A stretch of DNA of 17,157 bases, taken from NCBI GenBank assembly GCA_007571115.1, contig RKSA01000080.1, positions 1 through 17,157 of the forward strand. Reading direction: 5' to 3'. Below, in pieces: positions 11,789-17,157 of this stretch. This DNA comes from Gammaproteobacteria bacterium (GTDB taxonomy: Bacteria > Pseudomonadota > Gammaproteobacteria > Pseudomonadales > Pseudohongiellaceae). Below the pieces are notes generated by a model. The model saw only the letters and a program-made list of their open reading frames with translations. It searched no databases and had not been told where the DNA came from. How positions within the stretch are numbered: position 1 is the stretch's first letter; each line of letters begins with the position of its first letter. The translations under genes and the position numbers were made by a program.

Positions 11789-12298
11789 ATGGCATTCAGA
11801 GAAGAGACGGAAAAGAACGAAGAGGGTCTGCAAGAGAAGCTGATCCAGGTCAACCGTGTCGCCAAGGTCGTCAAGGGAGGCCGCATCTTCGGCTTCACCG
11901 CGCTGACTGCGGTCGGCGACGGCAAGGGCAGGGTCGGCTTTGGCCGCGGCAAGGCCCGGGAAGTTCCCCTCGCCATCCAGAAGGCGATGGAAGCTGCCCG
12001 GCGCAACATGATCGCAGTCAATCTCGACGGCCACACCTTGCAATATCCGATCAAGGCGCGGCATGGAGCTTCCAAGGTCTACATGCAGCCAGCCTCGGAA
12101 GGCACTGGGGTCATCGCTGGCGGTGCCATGCGCGCGATTCTCGAGCTTGCCGGCGTGCAGGACGTGCTTGCCAAGTGCTACGGATCGACCAATCCGGTGA
12201 ATGTCGTTCGCGCGACTTTCAAGGGCCTGCGCGAAATGCGCTCGCCCGAAGAGGTCGCCTTCCGCCGCGGCAAGACCCCCGAAGAGATTCTGGGCTGA
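11789..12298 (+). CDS. rpsE: Ribosomal protein S5 (uS5)
   Basis: S5 lies at the mRNA entry channel of the 30S subunit and affects decoding accuracy and spectinomycin sensitivity. The 169-residue product is close to E. coli (167): GLQEKLIQVNRVAKVVKGGR, IFGFTALTAVGDGKGRVGFG, RGKAREVPLAIQKAMEAARR, PASEGTGVIAGGAMRAILEL and YGSTNPVNVVRATFKGLREM, ending EEILG. The variable N-terminal KEETEKNEEG-like stretch is charged. AGGA lies upstream of the ATG at 11789, 9 nt after rplR. Confidence 0.98.
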   Translation: MAFREETEKNEEGLQEKLIQVNRVAKVVKGGRIFGFTALTAVGDGKGRVGFGRGKAREVPLAIQKAMEAARRNMIAVNLDGHTLQYPIKARHGASKVYMQPASEGTGVIAGGAMRAILELAGVQDVLAKCYGSTNPVNVVRATFKGLREMRSPEEVAFRRGKTPEEILG

Positions 12299-12303
12299 GG
12301 CGC

Positions 12304-12330
12304 ATTGGCGGGGCAATGGTGGGCGCCAAT
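12304..12330 (+). promoter_or_regulatory. Inverted repeat before rpmD
   Basis: ATTGGCG (12304-12310) is the inverse of CGCCAAT (12324-12330), separated by 13 nt. It fills the rpsE-rpmD spacer upstream of the GAGGA binding site. It may be a plain spacer hairpin. Confidence 0.4.
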
Positions 12331-12354
12331 AGTGGCGCAAGAGGAAGCATGGCG

Positions 12355-12570
12355 ATGAGCGAGTCGAATACGGTCAAGGTGACACTGGTGCGCAGCCCCA
12401 TCGGCGTGCAGCCGAAGCACAAGCTGTGCGTGCAAGGGCTTGGCCTGCGCCGCTTGCATCACACGGTGGAACTCGCCGACACGCCGTCGGTGCGAGGCAT
12501 GATTAGCAAGGTCAGTTATCTGCTCGCCGTCGAGGACGGGCAGGCGGAGCATTCGAATGCGACTGAATGA
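12355..12570 (+). CDS. rpmD: Ribosomal protein L30 (uL30)
   Basis: L30 is a small 50S protein. The 71-residue product has VKVTLVRSPIGVQPKHKLCV, QGLGLRRLHHTVELADTPSV and RGMISKVSYLLAVEDG, the whole family fold (59 residues in E. coli), plus short extra ends. Two in-frame ATGs are possible: 12349 (MAM...) and 12355 (MSESN...). GAGGA at 12341-12345 is 3 nt from the first and 9 nt from the second, so 12355 is slightly preferred. The last 14 bases overlap rplO in another frame. Confidence 0.94.
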   Translation: MSESNTVKVTLVRSPIGVQPKHKLCVQGLGLRRLHHTVELADTPSVRGMISKVSYLLAVEDGQAEHSNATE

Positions 12571-13156
12571 ATTGAAACCGGCAACGGGTAGCGGCAAGCC
12601 GAGAAAGCGCGTCGGTCGCGGTGTCGGCAGTGGTTTCGGCAAGACCTGCGGCAAGGGGCACAAGGGGCAGAATTCCCGCTCCGGCGGCGGCGTGCGGCCC
12701 GGATTCGAGGGCGGGCAGATGCCCTTGCAGATGCGCCTGCCGAAATTCGGCTTCACTTCGCGGATCGGTCGCGTTACCGCCGAAGTTCGAACCGGCGAAT
12801 TGCAAGGGGTCGATGCCGAAGTCATCGATCTTGCCGCCTTGCGCAAGGCCGGGCTGATCCGGGCCAATGTCAAGCGCGCCAAGGTCATGTTGTCTGGCGA
12901 CGTCAGCAAACCATTGACCTTGCGCGGATTGCGCGTGAGCAAGGGCGCCCGGGCGGCGATCGAGGCCGCCGGCGGCAAGGTGATCGGCGACTGGGAGGCT
13001 TCGCCAGCGGCTGAAGCCGAACCGGTGGCCGATAAAGCCCCGGTCAAGGCCAAGGGCGAGACCAAGACCGAAACCAAGGCCAAGACCGAAACCAAGGCCA
13101 AGACCGAAAGCGGAAGCGGCAACGACGAGGCCGAAACTGGCGAGGATGCGAACTAG
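12557..13156 (+). CDS. rplO: Ribosomal protein L15 (uL15) with a long repetitive C-terminal tail
   Basis: L15 is a late-assembly protein of the 50S subunit. Residues 1-143 match E. coli L15 (144 residues): MRLNELKPATGSGKPRKRVG, RGVGSGFGKTCGKGHKGQNS, RSGGGVRPGFEGGQMPLQMR, LPKFGFTSR, and LTLRGLRVSKGARAAIEAAG. About 55 extra residues follow. They are charged and low in complexity: an Ala/Glu/Pro-rich part (145-165), then TETKAK repeats (about 170-184) and an acidic GSGNDEAETGEDAN end. The start is set by overlap with rpmD and the conserved MRLN. secY begins 10 nt after the stop. Confidence 0.96.
   Translation: MRLNELKPATGSGKPRKRVGRGVGSGFGKTCGKGHKGQNSRSGGGVRPGFEGGQMPLQMRLPKFGFTSRIGRVTAEVRTGELQGVDAEVIDLAALRKAGLIRANVKRAKVMLSGDVSKPLTLRGLRVSKGARAAIEAAGGKVIGDWEASPAAEAEPVADKAPVKAKGETKTETKAKTETKAKTESGSGNDEAETGEDAN
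13064..13109 (+). repeat. 18-bp coding tandem repeat in the L15 tail
   Basis: An exact 18-bp unit occurs at 13064-13081 and 13082-13099, with a partial third copy at 13100-13109. It encodes KTETKA steps in the rplO frame, so copy changes would keep the frame. Confidence 0.85.
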
Positions 13157-13166
13157 GTAGGCAGCC

Positions 13167-14492
13167 ATGGCGAAGAAACCGAACCTGAACCCGGAAAACA
13201 TCGGCGCCGGCCTTGGCGAGCTCAAGGCGCGCCTGCTATTCCTGCTGTTCGCGATCTTCGTCTATCGCGTCGGCACGCATATTCCGGTGCCGGGAATCGA
13301 CCCGATTCAGTTGCAGGCGTTCTTCTCGCAGAACGAAGGCACCTTCGCCGACCTGTTCAACATGTTTTCCGGCGGTGCCCTCGAACGCATGAGCATCGTC
13401 GCGCTCGGCATCATGCCGTACATTTCCGCCTCGATCATCATGCAGTTGCTGACCGCCGTCAGCCCGCAGCTCGACCAATTGAAGAAAGAGGGAGAGTCGG
13501 GCCGCCGCAAGATCACCCAGTACACCCGCTGGGGCGCCCTGGGCCTTGCCGCCTTGCAAGGCACGGGCATGACGATGGGTCTGCTGACGCCGCTGGCGTA
13601 CAATCCCGGCCTCGCATTCACCTTGACAGCAATCATTTCCCTCGTGACCGGCGCCATGTTTCTCATGTGGCTCGGCGAGCAGATTACCGAAAAGGGCGTT
13701 GGCAATGGCATTTCCATGCTCATTTTTGCCGGCATCGTCGCCGGTTTCCCTGGTGCAGTCGGCGCCTCGCTGACCCAGGCCTACGAAGGCCAGATCAACG
13801 GCGTGCTGCTGCTGCTGGTCGCATTGATCGCGGTCGCCGTGGTTGCCTGCATCGTCTACGTCGAGCGCGCCCAGCGCCGCATCACCGTCAACTACGCCAA
13901 GCGCCAGCAAGGCCGCAAGATGTACCAGGCCCAAGCGAGTCACCTGCCCTTGAAAATCAACATGGCCGGCGTGATTCCGGCGATTTTTGCCAGCAGCATC
14001 CTGCTCTTCCCGGCATCCCTCGGGCAATGGTTCGGCCAGTCCGAAGGCGCCGAATGGTTGCAGGATCTGGCCTTGCTGATCGGCCCGGGCCAGCCCTTGT
14101 ACATCATCATCTTCAGCGCGATGATCATCTTTTTCTGTTTCTTCTATACCGCGCTGGTGTTCAACCCCCGCGACGTTGCCGACAACCTGCGCCGCTCCGG
14201 GGCGTTCATACCGGGAATCCGTCCCGGCGAGCAGACCGCGAAATACATCGATGGAGTCATCACCCGCCTGACCATGTTCGGCGCGATCTACATCACGCTC
14301 GTTTGCCTGTTGCCGAATTTCATGCAGATGCTCGCCAATGTGCCGTTCAATCTGGGCGGCACGGCATTGCTGATCTCCGTGGTCGTGACCATGGATTTTT
14401 GGTCCCAGGTGCAGTCGCACCTGATGTCCCACCAATACGATTCGCTGATGAAGAAGTCCAGGCTCGGCAACTATGGCCGGTCGGGAATCTAG
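13167..14492 (+). CDS. secY: Preprotein translocase channel subunit SecY
   Basis: SecY forms the protein-conducting channel of the inner membrane with SecE and SecG. The 441-residue product matches the usual length (443 in E. coli) and shows ten hydrophobic segments. Family marks are THIPVPGIDP (37-46), the plug region FADLFNMFSGGALERMSIVA (60-79) with GIMPYISASIIMQLL (81-95), the cytoplasmic loop LKKEGESGRRKITQYTRW, YVERAQRRITVNYAKRQQGR (231-250) facing the ribosome and SecA, and FNPRDVADNLRRSGAFIPGI (332-351). The start at 13167 has an AGGTAGG site. rpmJ follows directly with no infA between. Confidence 0.98.
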   Translation: MAKKPNLNPENIGAGLGELKARLLFLLFAIFVYRVGTHIPVPGIDPIQLQAFFSQNEGTFADLFNMFSGGALERMSIVALGIMPYISASIIMQLLTAVSPQLDQLKKEGESGRRKITQYTRWGALGLAALQGTGMTMGLLTPLAYNPGLAFTLTAIISLVTGAMFLMWLGEQITEKGVGNGISMLIFAGIVAGFPGAVGASLTQAYEGQINGVLLLLVALIAVAVVACIVYVERAQRRITVNYAKRQQGRKMYQAQASHLPLKINMAGVIPAIFASSILLFPASLGQWFGQSEGAEWLQDLALLIGPGQPLYIIIFSAMIIFFCFFYTALVFNPRDVADNLRRSGAFIPGIRPGEQTAKYIDGVITRLTMFGAIYITLVCLLPNFMQMLANVPFNLGGTALLISVVVTMDFWSQVQSHLMSHQYDSLMKKSRLGNYGRSGI

Positions 14493-14531
14493 TCTGGCGA
14501 GGCAGGCAAAGGGAAACAGAGGAGACAGGCG

Positions 14532-14648
14532 ATGAAAGTGCGCGCTTCAGTGAAGAGGATTTGTCGAAATTGCAAGATCATCAAGCGCAATGGCGTAGTC
14601 CGCGTGATATGCAGTGCCGAGCCCCGGCACAAGCAGCGCCAGGGCTAG
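14532..14648 (+). CDS. rpmJ: Ribosomal protein L36 (bL36), zinc-binding form
   Basis: This 38-residue gene encodes MKVRASVKRICRNCKIIKRN then GVVRVICSAEPRHKQRQG, equal in length and nearly equal in sequence to E. coli L36. Cysteines 11, 14 and 27 and histidine 33 form the zinc ribbon of the zinc-containing (C+) form. L36 is the last small protein added near the 50S factor-binding side. ATG at 14532 has AGGAGA upstream. It lies 39 nt after secY and 27 nt before rpsM. Confidence 0.97.
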   Translation: MKVRASVKRICRNCKIIKRNGVVRVICSAEPRHKQRQG

Positions 14649-14675
14649 GCAGGGCGCGGCAGTTGGAGTGAAACC

Positions 14676-15032
14676 ATGGCGCGTATCGCCGGAGTCAACA
14701 TACCAGACAACAAGCATATCGTGATTTCCCTGCGGTATGTCTACGGCATTGGGTCGGCGCTTGCCGACGCGATTTGCCAGCGCGCGGGAATCGATCCCGC
14801 GACGCAAACCGGCAACCTGAGCCCCGAGCAGCTCGATGCGATCCGGGCTGAAGTCGTCAAGTTCCCCACCGAGGGCGACTTGCGGCGGGAAACGTCGATG
14901 AACATCAAGCGATTGATGGACCTCGGCTGCAACCGCGGCATCCGGCATCGCCGCTCCTTGCCGGTGCGGGGGCAACGCACCAAGACCAATGCGCGCACCC
15001 GCAAGGGCCCGCGCAAGCCGATCAGGAAATAG
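14676..15032 (+). CDS. rpsM: Ribosomal protein S13 (uS13)
   Basis: S13 is in the 30S head and makes bridges to the 50S subunit and to P-site tRNA. The 118-residue product equals E. coli: MARIAGVNIPDNKHIVISLR, YVYGIGSALADAICQRAGID, DLRRETSMNIKRLMDLGCNR, GIRHRRSLPVRGQRTKTNAR and the basic tail TRKGPRKPIRK. TTGGAG is upstream of the ATG at 14676. rpsK starts 3 nt after the stop. Confidence 0.98.
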   Translation: MARIAGVNIPDNKHIVISLRYVYGIGSALADAICQRAGIDPATQTGNLSPEQLDAIRAEVVKFPTEGDLRRETSMNIKRLMDLGCNRGIRHRRSLPVRGQRTKTNARTRKGPRKPIRK

Positions 15033-15035
15033 CAG

Positions 15036-15431
15036 ATGGCCACACCCAAGGCGAAATCAGGGCGCAAGAAGGCGCGCGGCGAAGTTTCCGACGGCGTCGT
15101 ACACGTTCATGCCTCGTTCAACAACACGATCATCAACATCACCGACCGGCAGGGCAATACCTTGACCTGGGCGACCGCCGGCGGTTCGGGGTTCCGCGGC
15201 TCGCGCAAGAGCACGCCATTCGCCGCCCAGGTGGCGGCGGAGAAAGCGGGCCGCACTGCCATGGAACTGTACCGCCTGCAGAACGTCGATGTGAAGGTGA
15301 ATGGTCCGGGGCCAGGGCGCGAATCGGCGGTTCGCGCTCTCAACAACTGTGGATTGCGGGTACACAACATCACCGATGTGACCCCGATTCCGCATAACGG
15401 CTGCCGCCCGCCGAAGAAACGGCGCGTATAG
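15036..15431 (+). CDS. rpsK: Ribosomal protein S11 (uS11)
   Basis: S11 lies on the 30S platform beside the mRNA exit. The 131-residue product is near the E. coli length (129): GVVHVHASFNNTIINITDRQ, GNTLTWATAGGSGFRGSRKS, TPFAAQVAAEKAGRTAMELY, VNGPGPGRESAVRALNNCGL and the conserved end DVTPIPHNGCRPPKKRRV. It starts 3 nt after rpsM, so translation is likely coupled. Confidence 0.98.
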   Translation: MATPKAKSGRKKARGEVSDGVVHVHASFNNTIINITDRQGNTLTWATAGGSGFRGSRKSTPFAAQVAAEKAGRTAMELYRLQNVDVKVNGPGPGRESAVRALNNCGLRVHNITDVTPIPHNGCRPPKKRRV

Positions 15432-15451
15432 CGAGGGCAGGAGAAAGAAGC

Positions 15452-16078
15452 ATGGCCAGATATCTCGGTCCCAAGTGCAAGTTGTCCCGCAGGGAAGGCA
15501 CGGACCTGTTGTTAAAGAGTGGCGTTCGACCGATCGATAGCAAGTGCAAGACCGAGCACCTCCCCGGCCAGCACGGCCAGGGCCAGCGGCGCGGCCGCCT
15601 TTCGGACTATGGCGTGCAATTGCGCGAGAAACAGAAAGTGCGCCGCACCTATGGCCTGCTCGAGAAGCAGTTCCGCAGCTATTACAAGGAAGCTGCCCGG
15701 CGCAAGGGAGCGACCGGCGAGAATCTCTTGCAGTTGCTCGAATGCCGCCTCGACAACGTCGTCTATCGCATGGGTTTTGGCTCGACCCGGGCCGAAGCCC
15801 GGCAACTCGTGTCGCACAAGTCGATCAGCGTCAATGGCGAGCTCGTGAACATTCCTTCGTATCAGGTCGATGAAGGCGATGTCATTGCGGTTCGCGAGCG
15901 TGCCAGGCAGCAATTGCGAATCAAGGCGGCGATCGAGCTGGCCACGCAACGAACCGAAGTCGACTGGGTCTCGGTCGATGCCGGCAAGATGGAAGGCGAG
16001 TTCGTCCGCGTGCCAGACCGTGGCGACCTGCCGCGAGACATCAACGAGAACCTCATCGTCGAGTTGTACTCGAAATAG
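15452..16078 (+). CDS. rpsD: Ribosomal protein S4 (uS4)
   Basis: S4 starts 30S assembly, helps form the mRNA entry channel, and in E. coli represses the alpha operon. The 208-residue product starts MARYLGPKCKLSRREGTDLL and has APGQHG-like LPGQHGQGQRRGRLSDYGVQ, LREKQKVRRTYGLLEKQFRS, the S4 RNA-binding domain (about 98-160: LDNVVYRMGFGSTRAEARQL, VSHKSISVNGELVNIPSYQV), and the end DINENLIVELYSK. Only two cysteines (9 and 32) occur in the N-terminal region, so it is the zinc-free type. AGGAG precedes the ATG at 15452. Confidence 0.98.
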   Translation: MARYLGPKCKLSRREGTDLLLKSGVRPIDSKCKTEHLPGQHGQGQRRGRLSDYGVQLREKQKVRRTYGLLEKQFRSYYKEAARRKGATGENLLQLLECRLDNVVYRMGFGSTRAEARQLVSHKSISVNGELVNIPSYQVDEGDVIAVRERARQQLRIKAAIELATQRTEVDWVSVDAGKMEGEFVRVPDRGDLPRDINENLIVELYSK

Positions 16079-16136
16079 CAACCCGGAACAGCAGCCCGCA
16101 ATAGCAACCCGAAACAGCAAAGAGCAGCAAGCAGCA
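16076..16136 (+). repeat. CAGCA-rich repeats between rpsD and rpoA
   Basis: TAGCAACCCG occurs at 16076 and 16102, and AACAGCA at 16087 and 16113, so a unit of 26 nt is imperfectly duplicated. AGCAGCA is then repeated exactly in tandem at 16123-16129 and 16130-16136, a seven-base step. The 71-nt spacer is T-poor. Confidence 0.7.
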
Positions 16137-16149
16137 ATAGGTAGATTTC

Positions 16150-17148
16150 ATGCAGATATCCTTATCAGATTTCCTGACTCCAAGAGTGGTGAAGGTAGAG
16201 GAATTCGGCAAGCGCCACTCGCGGGTGGTGCTCGAGCCCCTCGAGCGGGGTTTCGGCCATACCCTCGGCAATGCCCTGCGCCGCATCCTGCTTTCGTCAA
16301 TGCCTGGCAGCGCGATCGAGGAGGTCGAGATCGACGGCGTGGTGCATGAATACAGTACCATCGAAGGCGTTCGCGAGGATGTCGTCGAGATCCTGCTCAA
16401 CCTGAAAGGCATCGCCATCATCATGAACGATCGCGAGGAGGCGGTGCTCAATCTGCAAAGCAAGGGGCCGGGGGTCGTCACCGCTGCCGACATCGAAACG
16501 ACCCATGGTGTCGAGATCGTCAACCCCGACCACGAAATCGCTCGCCTGAACGCCGAAGGCGAATTGCGCATGCGCCTGACCGTTCGCGGTGGTCGCGGCT
16601 ATTCTCCCGCCGATTCGCGCAGCGGCGAAGACGAAGAGACCCGGGCGGTGGGCAGGCTGCTGCTCGATGCGTCCTATAGTCCGGTGGTGCGGGTTTCCTA
16701 CTCGGTCGATAGCGCCCGGGTCGAGCAGCGCACCGACCTTGACAAGCTGATTATCGATCTCGAAACCAATGGCGCCATCGATCCCGAAGAGGCGATTCGC
16801 AGCGCCGCGACGATCTTGCAGCACCAACTGGCGGTATTCGTCGATTTCCAGAGCGATATGGTCAACGATCCCAGTCAGCACGAGGACGATATCGATCCGA
16901 TCCTGCTGCGGCCCGTCGACGAACTCGAATTGACGGTGCGTTCGGCGAACTGCCTGAAGGCCGAGGACATCTACTACATCGGTGACCTGATCCAGCGAAC
17001 CGAGGTCGAATTGCTGCGAACTCCCAATCTCGGCAAGAAATCGCTCACCGAGATCAAGGACGTGCTCGCCACTCGCGGGCTTTCGCTCGGTTTGCGCCTG
17101 GAAAACTGGCCGCCAGCGCGGCTCAGGGCCGACGACCGGATGATCTAG
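16150..17148 (+). CDS. rpoA: RNA polymerase alpha subunit
   Basis: Alpha dimerises to nucleate RNA polymerase and contacts UP elements and activators. The 332-residue product matches E. coli (329). The N-terminal domain (about 1-235) has LEPLERGFGHTLGNALRRIL, the family signature, and VEQRTDLDKLIIDLETNGAI. A short acidic linker (about 236-249) precedes the C-terminal domain (250-325), where LELTVRSANCLKAEDIYYIG contains R264, equal to the DNA-contacting R265 of E. coli, and TPNLGKKSLTEIKDVLATRG follows. The start at 16150 gives a product beginning MQISLSDFLTPRVVK. rplQ would be expected next but lies beyond the window. Confidence 0.98.
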   Translation: MQISLSDFLTPRVVKVEEFGKRHSRVVLEPLERGFGHTLGNALRRILLSSMPGSAIEEVEIDGVVHEYSTIEGVREDVVEILLNLKGIAIIMNDREEAVLNLQSKGPGVVTAADIETTHGVEIVNPDHEIARLNAEGELRMRLTVRGGRGYSPADSRSGEDEETRAVGRLLLDASYSPVVRVSYSVDSARVEQRTDLDKLIIDLETNGAIDPEEAIRSAATILQHQLAVFVDFQSDMVNDPSQHEDDIDPILLRPVDELELTVRSANCLKAEDIYYIGDLIQRTEVELLRTPNLGKKSLTEIKDVLATRGLSLGLRLENWPPARLRADDRMI

Positions 17149-17157
17149 CAGGCAAAG

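Noticed and set aside
13236..14435. 399-residue antisense open frame across secY
   Set aside because: It mirrors secY codons, is rich in His, Gln and Asp as expected from antisense of a GC-rich gene, and has no recognisable domain.
14493..14675. infA between secY and rpmJ
   Set aside because: Only 39 nt separate secY and rpmJ and they hold no reading frame.

Overview
The window is a high-GC chromosomal segment, most likely from a gammaproteobacterium. Its core is a complete S10-spc-alpha ribosomal protein supercluster on the + strand, running from rpsJ at 3077 to rpoA at 17148. The gene order is S10-L3-L4-L23-L2-S19-L22-S3-L16-L29-S17-L14-L24-L5-S14-S8-L6-L18-S5-L30-L15-SecY-L36-S13-S11-S4-RpoA. 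The proteins resemble their E. coli counterparts closely along their length. rpmJ follows secY directly with no infA between them, which fits Gammaproteobacteria better than Betaproteobacteria. No finer placement can be made by eye.

Left flank (1-2656). A minus-strand pair, hemJ and thiD, overlaps by ATGA and is divergent from argC. A bactofilin gene follows argC. The thiD frame is not intact. After about 85 codons of a normal ThiD N-terminus it runs without a stop into a piece of an SNF2-family helicase that continues off the window edge. The join lies in a GLLGS motif that both families can carry. This is a chimera, either an assembly error at a contig end or a real recombination.

Control region (2657-3076). 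This 420-base gene-free stretch holds two exact 40-bp direct repeats, two perfect palindromes, and a good sigma70-type promoter (TTGACA, 17 nt, CAAAAT, then a GC-rich discriminator). One palindrome abuts the -35 box. A leader hairpin followed by five T lies before rpsJ. A second terminator-like hairpin with seven T sits between rpsJ and rplC, in a 196-nt spacer, so rpsJ may be partly uncoupled from the rest.

Ribosomal block. Function is conventional: ribosome assembly, plus SecY for protein export and RpoA for transcription. What is unusual is the spacing. About ten of the spacers are 40-200 nt long. Many carry short, T-poor tandem repeats with a unit of 7 or 14 nt (argC-bactofilin, rpsC-rplP, rplN-rplX, rpsH-rplF, rplF-rplR, rpsD-rpoA), and others carry GC hairpins. 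Small in-frame repeats also occur inside L4 and in a long C-terminal tail of L15. This recurrent heptad signature is the most interesting native signal in the window. No defence system, mobile element, CRISPR array or RNA gene was found.
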